Shown here one piece after another: positions 16,103 through 24,689 of a DNA stretch of 64,000 bases (position 1 is its first letter; the number at the start of each line of letters is the position of its first letter). A program made the position numbers and the translations under genes. The notes beneath the pieces were generated by a model, which was given only the letters and a program-made list of their open reading frames with translations, made no database searches and had not been told where the DNA came from. The stretch is taken from the NCBI RefSeq assembly GCF_900100165.1, contig NZ_FNEO01000006.1:119045-183044 (forward strand), read 5' to 3'. The DNA is from Flavobacterium glycines. GTDB lineage: Bacteria > Bacteroidota > Bacteroidia > Flavobacteriales > Flavobacteriaceae.

Positions 16103-17374
16103 TTAATGGTTGCTTACAAGATTATTGTTTAATCGAATTCTAAAATCAGGTTTGTTTTTTGAATTAGCATCCATGAATAATTCGCTGTTAGCGAGGTTTT
16201 TAAATTCCAAAACAGAATTATTCAGATACCAATTTGTTAGTTCGTTTGTCAAATTCTTTTCTTCACTTTCAAAACTGCCCTTGCAGTTGTTAATCAGTAA
16301 ATTATTGAAATTAATTTTAGATAAATTTTCAGCTATTGGTTCAATATCTTTTCCCATCAGGATAAAAGGGGCAAATCCGGAAATGACACTGTTAGTTAAA
16401 GTTAGATTACTGTCTTTTTTTATAAAAATAGATTCCCGAACTAATCCCTGATCGTTGCTTTCCATATTAATCAGTGTAATATTATTAGCTGTGATTTGAG
16501 TTCTTTTTTTATTTAAATCAGCATTTTCAAGTTTGTCATAAGAGTCGATTTCGAAACATCGGGAACCTGAAAAATCAGAATTGTAAGGGTATCTGATAGC
16601 AATGCTGTTTGAAATAGTACATTGGGCACCTTGTGTAAAATCAAAATCGTCATCGGTACATCGGTAGGAGATGAGCTGGTCTAAATTCACATCACCGCCA
16701 TAGCATTCGAAAGAATCGTCATTAGAATAGCTGATTTGAATATTACTAAGTACCGTTTGTTTTCCTACTCCGGCTAAGGACAAACCATTTAGTTCTTTTA
16801 ATTCATTGAGTTTTCTGCCTGAATATTCAATGCGAACATACTTAAAAATCCCTGAATTGTCATCAGGATTTTTGCCTCCATATTGACACATGGAAGAATC
16901 TAGATTGAAATCAAGAAAACTCATGCCGCTAATTTTATTAATTGGAGCATTTCCTAATATGATAATTCCGCCCCAATCTCCGGGTTTTCGGCTGTATCCG
17001 TCTTTGTTAGAAGTAAAAATTATCGGATTGGTTTCCAGGCCTTCGGCAAGGATTTTTGCTCCGCGGGTAATTACTAAGGTTCCACATGTTTTTTGATCTC
17101 CTCGAATAATGGTTCCTGGCTCAATGGTAAGATTAGCATTTTTTATATAAACTACACCAAGAAGTAAATAGGTGTTTTTGTTTGATAAAGTCATGTCTTT
17201 GTCAATGATACCGGATAAAATATGTGTTGGCTCATTGTATTCTGTTGAAGCAGGTTTGAAATTAGTCCAATTGTTAAATGAATTGGCTGCAGTGGTAATT
17301 CCTTTCGATTCTTGGGCAAAAGAAATAAAAGTGCTAATAATTCCTAAGATTGAGAATGTAATTTTTAGTTTCAT
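16103..17374 (-). CDS. Secreted right-handed beta-helix protein
   Basis: 423 residues. The signal peptide is MKLKITFSILGIISTFISFAQ. The segment IEPGTIIRGDQ...LVITRGAKILAEGLETNPIIFTS followed by GDWGGIIILGNAPIN is a hallmark of a common Bacteroidota extracellular family, and successive I/V/L-N/D ladders (residues about 180-400) suggest a parallel beta-helix. No T9SS tail is visible, so it may be periplasmic or outer-membrane attached. Function unknown; often misnamed 'multidrug transporter'. Monocistronic between a YceI gene and the trp promoter. Confidence 0.75.
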   Translation of the reverse strand: MKLKITFSILGIISTFISFAQESKGITTAANSFNNWTNFKPASTEYNEPTHILSGIIDKDMTLSNKNTYLLLGVVYIKNANLTIEPGTIIRGDQKTCGTLVITRGAKILAEGLETNPIIFTSNKDGYSRKPGDWGGIIILGNAPINKISGMSFLDFNLDSSMCQYGGKNPDDNSGIFKYVRIEYSGRKLNELKELNGLSLAGVGKQTVLSNIQISYSNDDSFECYGGDVNLDQLISYRCTDDDFDFTQGAQCTISNSIAIRYPYNSDFSGSRCFEIDSYDKLENADLNKKRTQITANNITLINMESNDQGLVRESIFIKKDSNLTLTNSVISGFAPFILMGKDIEPIAENLSKINFNNLLINNCKGSFESEEKNLTNELTNWYLNNSVLEFKNLANSELFMDANSKNKPDFRIRLNNNLVSNH

Positions 17375-17521
17375 AATTTTGTAGTATTAAGTGTGATTTT
17401 TTTGGTAAATCGGGGAATACAAAATTAGAAACTGCTTTTTTTGAGGATGTTTTTTTAAGATTGTCTAAAGGTTAAGAATGTGTTACTTTTTCTATAAATG
17501 AAGCGTTTTTTAGATAAACAA

Positions 17522-17549
17522 AAAAGGCTGTCCTTTAGACAACCTTTGT
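17522..17549 (-). terminator. Terminator after the second YceI gene
   Basis: AAAGGCTGTC-cttta-GACAACCTTT hairpin with an A-run on the left, 20 bp after the stop of the 17569-18135 gene. Confidence 0.7.
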
Positions 17550-17568
17550 TTTACAGTTTTTTTTAAAA

Positions 17569-18135
17569 TTAGAATTTCAAAGCTACAGCCAATTCAAATT
17601 CGTCATAGATTGTTTTATCTCCTAAATCATCAAAATAACTTCCTGAACCATATTTGATATCGTATTTTGTTCGGTCAATTTTTAAATTTGCTGTTGCGGT
17701 ATTTCCTTTAACGTTTAAATCAAAAATCACAGGATTAGAAATACCTTTAATTGTTAAGCTTGCAATTATGGTGTAAGTGTTATTTCCTTTGGGAGTAATG
17801 TTTTTGAAAGTTAAAATAGCCGTTTTGAAATTATTAATTCCAAAAAAATCATCCGATTTTAAATGTCCTTCCAGCTTTGCTTTTGAACTGCCTGTTTGGT
17901 CCGTATTGTTCAGCGTTGTCATGTCGGCAACAAAACTTCCTCCGGTGATTTTGTTAGCCTTAAAAACAAGTTCTCCTTCCTTAAATTTTATTGTTCCTTC
18001 ATGTTCTCCTGTTATTTTTTTTCCTGTCCAGGTGATGAGACTTTTAGAAACATCTATTTTTTTAGTTTGTGCTTCAACCGCTGTTAAAGAATAAAGAAAA
18101 ATAAGAGTCAGGAATAGTAGTTTTAAATTTTTCAT
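17569..18135 (-). CDS. YceI family protein (paralogue 2)
   Basis: 188 residues with a signal peptide (MKNLKLLFLTLIFLYSLTAVEAQ). YceI family lipocalin-like beta-barrels bind polyisoprenoid-like lipids in the periplasm. Conserved landmarks: ITWTGKKITGEHEGTIKF, LEGHLKSDDFFGINNFKTA and the DRTKYDIKYGSGSYF box. It is strongly similar to the next gene upstream and the same length, so a tandem duplication. A terminator separates the two, so this copy needs its own promoter. Confidence 0.92.
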   Translation of the reverse strand: MKNLKLLFLTLIFLYSLTAVEAQTKKIDVSKSLITWTGKKITGEHEGTIKFKEGELVFKANKITGGSFVADMTTLNNTDQTGSSKAKLEGHLKSDDFFGINNFKTAILTFKNITPKGNNTYTIIASLTIKGISNPVIFDLNVKGNTATANLKIDRTKYDIKYGSGSYFDDLGDKTIYDEFELAVALKF

Positions 18136-18288
18136 TTTATGTATGGTTTTGGTTAATACTGGTTATTTTGGGTTCATTGTGGTTGAAAATGAACCTGATG
18201 TATCTCAAAGTTACAATAAAAGCATAAGATTTTGATTAAAAAAATAATAAAAGGAGGTTGTGAATTGAAAAAAATGAATAAAAAAATA

Positions 18289-18313
18289 ACCCCGACAAAA
18301 TGCCGGGGTTAGT
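18289..18313 (-). terminator. Terminator after the first YceI gene
   Basis: AACCCCG-acaaaatg-CCGGGGTT stem with A-rich sequence to its left, 20 bp past the 18334 stop. It closes the MarR-nitroreductase-YceI transcript. Confidence 0.75.
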
Positions 18314-18333
18314 AAAGTAAAATGGGAATAGAA

Positions 18334-18900
18334 TTAGAATTTCAAAGCAACAGCTAATTCAAAATCGTCATAGATAGTTTTGTCTCCTAAACCTTGGAAG
18401 AAGTTTCCTGAACCGTATTTAATGTCATATTTAGTTCTGTCAACTTTAAATGCAGTTGTAGCAGTATTTCCTTTTACAGCAAGTTCGAAATTAACAGGTT
18501 TAGTAATTCCTTTGATAGTTAAATCAGCTGTTACAGTATAAAGGTCTTTAGCTTTTGTATTTATTTTTTTGATAACTAAAGTTGAAGTTGGGAATTTATC
18601 TGTTCCAAAGAAATCATCAGCTTTTAAGTGACCGTTTAATTTACCTTGGTATTCTCCGGTTAAGTCAGTAGCAGTTAATGAAGTCATATCAACAGTAAAA
18701 GAACCACCAACTAATTTGTTTCCTTTTAAAACGACAGCTCCGTCTTTGAAGTTTACTGTTCCAGAGTGCTCTCCGGTTACTTTTTTACCTACCCATTTGA
18801 TAGTAGAAGCTTTTGCGTCAATTTTTTTAGTTTGTGCGTTTACTGAAATACCAGCTGCTGCTACGAATAATGCTATTGCAATTGTTTTTAAATTTTTCAT
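18334..18900 (-). CDS. YceI family protein (paralogue 1)
   Basis: 188 residues. The signal peptide ends SVNAQ. Family motifs are STIKWVGKKVTGEHSGTVNF, LNGHLKADDFFGTDKFPTS and DRTKYDIKYGSGNFFQGLGDKTIYDD. It is predicted to be a periplasmic lipid-binding beta-barrel. It follows the nitroreductase by 27 bp in the MarR cluster, a combination seen repeatedly in Flavobacteriia and suggesting a role in a quinone, isoprenoid or oxidative stress response (inference). Confidence 0.93.
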   Translation of the reverse strand: MKNLKTIAIALFVAAAGISVNAQTKKIDAKASTIKWVGKKVTGEHSGTVNFKDGAVVLKGNKLVGGSFTVDMTSLTATDLTGEYQGKLNGHLKADDFFGTDKFPTSTLVIKKINTKAKDLYTVTADLTIKGITKPVNFELAVKGNTATTAFKVDRTKYDIKYGSGNFFQGLGDKTIYDDFELAVALKF

Positions 18901-18927
18901 TTTGTTTGATTTAAATTTGATTAATAA

Positions 18928-19560
18928 TTATAGCGTAATAAATAATTCTTCTTGTGATTTTCTAACTTTTTTATAATGTTGGGTTGTGTCTTCTTCGTGT
19001 CTGTAACCTAATGTTGCAATAAGAGAAGTGTTCAATCCTAATTTGTCAAGACCTAAAATTTCGTTTACCTGTTCCGGAACAAAACCTTCCATTGGAGTGA
19101 CGTCAATTTTTAATTCGGCAGCTGCATTCAATAAATTTCCAAGAGCTAAATAGGTTTGTTTTGAAGTCCAAACTTGTTTAGTATCTTCAGGAAGATTCAA
19201 AAGTTTCGATTTCATAAAATCGGCATAGCCTGTTAACGAATCCGCAGGAATGTTTCTTGTAGTGCTAATGTTTGAAATGTAGTTGTCAATCGTTTTTTCT
19301 TCAACCTGAGTTTCATTTGCAAAAATGATAAGGTGAGAAGCATCTACAATTTGTGATTGTCCCCAGGCAGCTGGTTGAATTTTAGCTCTTAATTCAGGAT
19401 TTTCAACAATGATTACTTTGTAAGGTTGTAATCCATAAGAAGACGAACTCAATCGGATGGCTTCTTTTAAAGTGCTTAAGTCTTGTTTTGAGATTTTTTT
19501 TGTAGCATCAAATTTTTTTGTTGCGTATCTCCAGTTTTGATTTTCTATAAAGGTGCTCAT
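18928..19560 (-). CDS. NAD(P)H-dependent nitroreductase family oxidoreductase (NfsB-like)
   Basis: 210 residues. FMN-binding fold cues: N-terminal WRYATKKFDATKKI, SSSSYGLQPYKVIIVENPELR (the R/S-rich FMN contact), LALGNLLNAAAELKIDVTPMEGF and a C-terminal ATLGYRHEEDT. It probably reduces quinones or nitro compounds as a dimer in the cytosol. It is 4 bp downstream of the MarR regulator, so the two are cotranscribed. Confidence 0.93.
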   Translation of the reverse strand: MSTFIENQNWRYATKKFDATKKISKQDLSTLKEAIRLSSSSYGLQPYKVIIVENPELRAKIQPAAWGQSQIVDASHLIIFANETQVEEKTIDNYISNISTTRNIPADSLTGYADFMKSKLLNLPEDTKQVWTSKQTYLALGNLLNAAAELKIDVTPMEGFVPEQVNEILGLDKLGLNTSLIATLGYRHEEDTTQHYKKVRKSQEELFITL

Positions 19561-19564
19561 ACTA

Positions 19565-20026
19565 TTATTGTTGTTGATTTCTGTATTTTTCTAATAATGT
19601 GTTTAACTGTTCTAATTCTTCTTTGCTTAGATTCGTTGTCAAAGCATTTTCGTGTGCTGTAACTTTTGGATCCAATTCTGCTAAAATATCTAATCCTTTT
19701 TGTGTAATTAATACTTCAATTTTTCTTCGGTTATCCGGACAGACATTTCTTGTTACTAATTCTTTTAACAGTAGTTTGTCAACTAATCGGGTCGTATTAC
19801 TTGTTTTGGCTACCATGCGTTCCTGAATGATACACATGTTAGCAGGATTACCTTTTTGACCTCTAAGGATACGTAAAACATTGTATTGTTCCCCTGACAA
19901 GTCATAAGGTTTTAAGATTTCATTAAACTTTTCACTCAAAATATTGTTGGTGTACATGATATTGAGAATAATTTTTTTGGAAAGGTCTAATGCAACCGTA
20001 CTTTTTATTTCATCTTCAATTTTCAT
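19565..20026 (-). CDS. MarR family transcriptional regulator
   Basis: 153 residues with a winged-helix core: LSGEQYNVLRILRGQKGNPANMCIIQERM, SNTTRLVDKLLLKELVTRNV and the D-N-R-R wing (CPDNRRKIEVLITQKG). It should bind the TTGTNNNNACAA sites in its own promoter and control the nitroreductase/YceI genes. The single Cys in the wing (NVCPDNRR) could sense redox changes, a guess. Confidence 0.93.
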   Translation of the reverse strand: MKIEDEIKSTVALDLSKKIILNIMYTNNILSEKFNEILKPYDLSGEQYNVLRILRGQKGNPANMCIIQERMVAKTSNTTRLVDKLLLKELVTRNVCPDNRRKIEVLITQKGLDILAELDPKVTAHENALTTNLSKEELEQLNTLLEKYRNQQQ

Positions 20027-20043
20027 TCCAATACTGTTTTTAT

Positions 20044-20084
20044 TTGTTGATACAAATGTAATACTTTTTTATTTGTATATACAA
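20044..20084 (-). promoter_or_regulatory. MarR promoter with two TTGTNNNNACAA operators
   Basis: TTGTTGATACAA (20044-20055) and TTGTATATACAA (20073-20084) are matching palindromes with centres 29 bp apart. Between and over them, on the minus strand, lie a -7 box TACATTTG (20053-20060) and an upstream TTG. Binding would occlude both promoter elements, consistent with autorepression. Confidence 0.65.
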
Positions 20085-20329
20085 GTGTTGTAGTGAAGAA
20101 TTTTTATATTTTTTTGTTAAAATAACTGGAAATGATTGTGAGTATTTGAATTTACTGGTTTTTTTATTGTTCGTTCTAACAATTTATTACTAATGTTTTT
20201 TTGTATTTTTTCAAAAAATAGAAGTTTTTGAAACAGCTAATACGTAATCATTACTTTAATGGATAGTTTTTTATTAGAAAATTGATTCTAAATTGAGCAA
20301 AAAAGATTTTGAGTAAAATAGAAAAGGAT

Positions 20330-20365
20330 AAAAAAAAGGATAACAACCGCACTGTTATCCTTTTT
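20330..20365 (-). terminator. Terminator of the rhamnosidase gene
   Basis: GGATAACA-accgcac-TGTTATCC hairpin with A8 on the left (minus-strand U-run) and T5 on the right. It could serve both strands. The surrounding stretch 20085-20330 is AT-rich and shows nothing else recognisable. Confidence 0.75.
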
Positions 20366-20392
20366 AATTTATTTCAGTAATTTGAAATAGCT

Positions 20393-23113
20393 TTATCTCT
20401 CCAAATAATGTTCTCCCGAACCAATAGCATCAAGATAAAGATAGTTTCCTTCTTCGGAAGCAGATACTTCTTTGTTGTCTAATTTAATTGTGTTCCCTGT
20501 TTTGCCACATTTTGGCAGGTACACTTTTGCGGTACAGTTAACCGGAACACTGATTTTTAAGGTGTATTTATTGTTAGAATAATTCCAATCAACTTTGATA
20601 TCTCCTTTGTCAGTAGGATAGGTACCATTAGCAGAAGTTAATTTGGTACCAAACCAAAGTGGTTTGATTTGGATTTTTTCGTGTTGAGGAGCTAGTGCTT
20701 TGATTCCTAAAATATAATTTTGCATACCAAGTAAACCTACCGTTCCCCAAGGATGTGACATACTTTGATTGGTTCCGTCAGCATCCCAGGATTCCCAGGT
20801 GGCAGTTCCGCCAAGGGCAATGGTTTTAGCCCAGCCATCCCATTCGGTATTGGTATACAAATCAATCAGATGTTCACCTTCATCAGCAAGTCCCAGAGAT
20901 TCCGGTAACCAACGCAAGGGAACCATCCCAACACTCATTTTGAGTCTTTTGATTTCGTCAATAACTTGTTTTTTATTGTTTTCAGGAACAATATTTAGCG
21001 CATAAGGAAGGATGTTGGCGTGTTGCGAAACATGAGTACTCACAGTTTGATTATTGTGAATTCCATCAATATACAGTCCGTTTTGATTAATTAAATGAGT
21101 GTTAATCGCTTTTTTAATAGCTTCGGCTTTGTCGGTATATAGTTTTTTATCGGCTGTGTTTCCTGTAATGTCAGCAATTTTTGAAATAATATTAAAATCT
21201 TCATAAGCATAAGTATCAATAACGGTTTTGGATTCTACCGACATGTCGTAGCCATAACGCATTGTAGGTGGCCAATCGATAATTCCGTATTCATAAGGCC
21301 CTTTTCCGCCTTTAAGTTGGTGAATTAATCCTGTACTTTCATTTTTATAAGTGTCGACATAATCTGCAATTTTTTTCAAACGAGAATAATTGGATTTTAG
21401 GAATTCAATATTTCCCGTTTCGATGTAATAATCCCAAGCCCAAAGCAGGTAGGCTTGAGTAAAATCAGGGATGTCTCTTCCGCCATCAACATTTGGATAA
21501 ACAGCATTCAATCGTCCGTCAGGCCAGTATTGATCCTGAGATTCAAGGAATTCCTTTAAAGCTCTGGAATTCATTGTTCTGTCATACATCACACTCATAC
21601 AAGGAACCGCCTGTGACCAGCTATCCAATAAAAAAGCACCTTTTTCTCTGGTAGGGGTATCGACAAAATTTTCCTGCGCACCCAGAATTAAGGTATGCTT
21701 CATTAATTCCCAAACATTATTAAGCATTTCGTTAGAAGATTGGAAAGAAGAACGGGAAGGATCTAATTCGAAATGACGACTAATAAAACTTACGTTATTT
21801 TGATTCAGTTCGTTCGGAGCATTATCAATTTGCAAATAGCGCATTCCAAAATAAACATTAGGATTAAAAACAGCATTATTGCCACTTGGAACGAAATTGA
21901 AACTTAAATTGGTAGACTGATTGTATTTAATATCAATTCTGCCTTCAGGATTTAAGGCATAACCTCCCAGCATTTTGATAGTATCTCCGGCTTTGCGTTC
22001 ATTGAAAGCTATTTTAAAACTACCGGCATATACTTTCCCCAAATCAATCAGGTATTTACCGTTACCTAAATTTTGGATAGATTTAGCTTTAATTTCTTTT
22101 TCGACAACGCGGGTTAGGTCGGATTGTAAAGTTCCTGTCCAGGGAGTGGTAGGTTGAGGACCTATTTCGACAGCATTTTTCCAATTAGAATCATCTAATT
22201 TTAAGTTGTTCCAATTAGTAATTTTTTTACGGGAATCGATGGTTTCGATTCTGCCAACACCTTCACCGCCACGTTGTGGTTGCCCTACAGCCCATTGTGC
22301 GGCCTGTGTTTGTTTCCAGGATTTGTCTGAACCAATAATAGTTTGTGTTCCGTCACTATATTCGATAATCGTTTTTGAAATCATACCACGGCTTCCTGTG
22401 GCGCGTCCCTGACCTCCGCCATACCAGTGCGTAAGGCAAGCTAATAGGTTTTCGGAATTTTTATTTAATAAGGTAGTAATATCCCAGGCGTTATAATAGC
22501 TGTATTGTGGATAATGGTGGTTGAATCCTTTCCCCACAAATTGACCGTTGACATATAATTCATAGCTATGACAGGCAGAAATATAGGTTATGGCTTTTTT
22601 GATGGTTTTGTTAGGAAGCTTTGTTATTTTTCTAAAGTAAGTGTAATCGTCATTGTCTTTAGAATCTCTTTTTGTCCATTGTGCGGAATTCCAATCATTA
22701 TTGTGTAATAATCCGGTTGTAAAGCTGGCCGTTTCCGAATAAGGACTCATATTTCCATCTTTGTCCCAACAACGAACTTTCCAGTAGTAAGTTGTTGCTG
22801 CTCTAAGAGTAATACCATCTGGATAAATATAGTTTTGCTTTCTGGAATTGGTTTTCTTGCTATCCCAAATATCAGCTTTATTGGCTTTAAGATTAGCCAG
22901 ACTGGAAGCTACAATGATTTGGTAAGCCGATTGGATTTCGTTAGTGTCAGAATCACTGAGGTACCAGCCAAAATAGGGTTTGTCGTTGGTTCCAATAGGA
23001 TTTTGTTTGTCAAAACTTCTTAAGTTAAAAGGAGCATTTGGATTTGCGGCATTAATTGGGTTTAACGAAAAAAGTAAGAATAATAGAAAGAAGGTTTGTT
23101 GTATGGATTTCAT
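20393..23113 (-). CDS. Secreted alpha-L-rhamnosidase, GH78 family
   Basis: 906 residues. The signal peptide ends about residue 22 (LNPINAA). Module order: fibronectin-like N-terminal domain (PFNLRSFDKQNPIG...), beta-sandwich domains with YELYVNGQFVGKGFNHH, then the (alpha/alpha)6 catalytic barrel from about residue 430 with DTPTREKGAFLLDSWSQAV, YGIIDWP, TEWDGWAKTIALGGTATWESWDADGTNQSMSHPWG, and a C-terminal beta-sandwich. It releases terminal rhamnose from glycans or glycosides. Monocistronic; not adjacent to a SusCD pair. It may act with the pectin-type locus near 45-58 kb, which is only a guess. Confidence 0.88.
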   Translation of the reverse strand: MKSIQQTFFLLFLLFSLNPINAANPNAPFNLRSFDKQNPIGTNDKPYFGWYLSDSDTNEIQSAYQIIVASSLANLKANKADIWDSKKTNSRKQNYIYPDGITLRAATTYYWKVRCWDKDGNMSPYSETASFTTGLLHNNDWNSAQWTKRDSKDNDDYTYFRKITKLPNKTIKKAITYISACHSYELYVNGQFVGKGFNHHYPQYSYYNAWDITTLLNKNSENLLACLTHWYGGGQGRATGSRGMISKTIIEYSDGTQTIIGSDKSWKQTQAAQWAVGQPQRGGEGVGRIETIDSRKKITNWNNLKLDDSNWKNAVEIGPQPTTPWTGTLQSDLTRVVEKEIKAKSIQNLGNGKYLIDLGKVYAGSFKIAFNERKAGDTIKMLGGYALNPEGRIDIKYNQSTNLSFNFVPSGNNAVFNPNVYFGMRYLQIDNAPNELNQNNVSFISRHFELDPSRSSFQSSNEMLNNVWELMKHTLILGAQENFVDTPTREKGAFLLDSWSQAVPCMSVMYDRTMNSRALKEFLESQDQYWPDGRLNAVYPNVDGGRDIPDFTQAYLLWAWDYYIETGNIEFLKSNYSRLKKIADYVDTYKNESTGLIHQLKGGKGPYEYGIIDWPPTMRYGYDMSVESKTVIDTYAYEDFNIISKIADITGNTADKKLYTDKAEAIKKAINTHLINQNGLYIDGIHNNQTVSTHVSQHANILPYALNIVPENNKKQVIDEIKRLKMSVGMVPLRWLPESLGLADEGEHLIDLYTNTEWDGWAKTIALGGTATWESWDADGTNQSMSHPWGTVGLLGMQNYILGIKALAPQHEKIQIKPLWFGTKLTSANGTYPTDKGDIKVDWNYSNNKYTLKISVPVNCTAKVYLPKCGKTGNTIKLDNKEVSASEEGNYLYLDAIGSGEHYLER

Positions 23114-23218
23114 TAATAGCAGTTTGTTTATTTTTTATGATTTGCCAAAATATAAAAAATAATCGGTTCAGCTTTCCTGCTTTTTTGAGTTTTTTTAGCC
23201 TGATAGTTTAAGTTGAAT

Positions 23219-23512
23219 CTAGTTTTCGTATAGCAATAAGCGGTTTCGAACTCTAAGTAATTCAGCTTGTAAGGCGTCTATTTTTTGAAGTAAATTAAGA
23301 ACAACATCTATCCCTTCAATGTTTACTTCTAAATCTTTGTGCATACGCACAATTTTTTCAATTTCATAGATTGATTCTTTATGTACATACTGAACGTTAT
23401 CTACAAATTGAATTTCGATTAAGCCATTTTCATCGAGAGTATTGAAAAAACTAATTTCAACTTTATAATGTTGGCATAAAGTGTTTATAGGGATAAAGTT
23501 TTCGGTATTCAT
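23219..23512 (-). CDS. cbpM: Chaperone modulator CbpM-like protein
   Basis: 97 residues with a MerR-like helix-turn-helix opening ([27 protein letters not shown]) and a C-terminal coiled coil ([20 protein letters not shown]). CbpM inhibits and modulates the DnaJ-like CbpA by binding its J domain. Its start codon overlaps the stop of the cbpA-like gene by 4 bp (ATGA type), so the two are translationally coupled. Confidence 0.85.
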   Translation of the reverse strand: MNTENFIPINTLCQHYKVEISFFNTLDENGLIEIQFVDNVQYVHKESIYEIEKIVRMHKDLEVNIEGIDVVLNLLQKIDALQAELLRVRNRLLLYEN

Positions 23513-24414
23513 GTTGTTCTTAATTTAGAGAGTTCGGTAAATAATTCTAATTCTTTAGGGGTTAGATGTGTTGGGATTTTAATTTGAAAAGTGATGTATA
23601 AATCGCCAAAATCCCCTTCTTTTTTATAAACAGGAAATCCTTTTCCTTTGAGTTTTACTTTAGTGCCATTTTGTGTTCCTGGTGCAATTTTAAGTTTTGC
23701 TTTTCCGTCAAAAGTATTTACGGTAACTTCTCCACCCAAAACGGCTTTGTATAAATCGAGGGTAACAGTAGCATATAGATTGTCCTTGTCTCTTTTAAAA
23801 TCAGGATGATTATTGATCGTAAAAGTAATGTATAAATCGCCTTTAGGACCTCCGTTCATACCGTCACCACCATGTCCGGCAATTTTAATGGTTTGTCCGT
23901 TTTCTATACCGGCAGGAATGGTGAAACGAATATTTTTTCCATTAACCATAACGGTTTTTTTATGAGTAGTGTAAGCATCTTCCAGATTCAACTGCAATTC
24001 GGTTGTGAAATCGTTGCCTTTGTATTGTTGGTTTGTAGTTCTGCTTCTGCGACGACTGTTTCCAAAGAGTGATTCGAAAAAATCCGAATAATCATCGTTA
24101 GCGTCTCTTCCGTAATTATTAAATTCTTCCTGAGAACCTCCCGAACCATAATAGCGTTGGTGCTGATTGGCTTTTTCAAATTCGGCAGCGTGTTCCCAGT
24201 GTTCACCATAAGCATCGTATTTTTTTCTTTTTTCGGCATTGCTTAATACTTCATTGGCCTCATTAATTTCTTTGAATTTTTTTTCAGCCTCTTTGTCATT
24301 AGGGTTGATGTCAGGATGGTATTTACGGGCTAATTTTCGGTAAGCCTTTTTTATTTCGGCATCAGTGGCTTTTTTATCTATTTCTAATACTTTGTAATAA
24401 TCTATAAATGCCAT
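23509..24414 (-). CDS. cbpA: DnaJ-like co-chaperone, CbpA type
   Basis: 301 residues from [18 protein letters not shown] start at 24477 would add a basic tail and is less likely. The J domain covers residues 1-70 with the Hsp70-activating HPD in [13 protein letters not shown]-poor linker follows (residues about 75-120), then two DnaJ C-terminal beta domains without the cysteine zinc fingers of DnaJ, which marks the CbpA class. It stimulates DnaK. It is paired with the CbpM-like gene. Confidence 0.9.
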   Translation of the reverse strand: MAFIDYYKVLEIDKKATDAEIKKAYRKLARKYHPDINPNDKEAEKKFKEINEANEVLSNAEKRKKYDAYGEHWEHAAEFEKANQHQRYYGSGGSQEEFNNYGRDANDDYSDFFESLFGNSRRRSRTTNQQYKGNDFTTELQLNLEDAYTTHKKTVMVNGKNIRFTIPAGIENGQTIKIAGHGGDGMNGGPKGDLYITFTINNHPDFKRDKDNLYATVTLDLYKAVLGGEVTVNTFDGKAKLKIAPGTQNGTKVKLKGKGFPVYKKEGDFGDLYITFQIKIPTHLTPKELELFTELSKLRTT

Positions 24415-24619
24415 ATCGAATTGTTTTACAATTACTGTTCTGTTAGCTTTCTTATAGTATTTCCAAAAGGAAATCACATGATGATTTTTGAGTTTTTACC
24501 ATCTTGCAAACATAAATTTACTTAAATTTTAATTGAAAATGAATAGATAAGGTGTTTTTTTTAGAATATATGCTAATTAGTCTCTGCCGAATTTTATTTG
24601 GCTGTTTACATCGTAAAAC

Positions 24620-24659
24620 AAAAAAAATGCCTGAACTATTTTTTAGTTCAGGCATTTCA
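24620..24659 (-). terminator. Terminator after the antiporter gene
   Basis: AAATGCCTGAACTA-tttttt-TAGTTCAGGCATTT is a perfect 14-bp stem flanked by A-runs, 31 bp from the 24690 stop. It may be bidirectional. Confidence 0.8.
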
Positions 24660-24689
24660 AATTCATTATCTAAATATTCCGAATAGCTT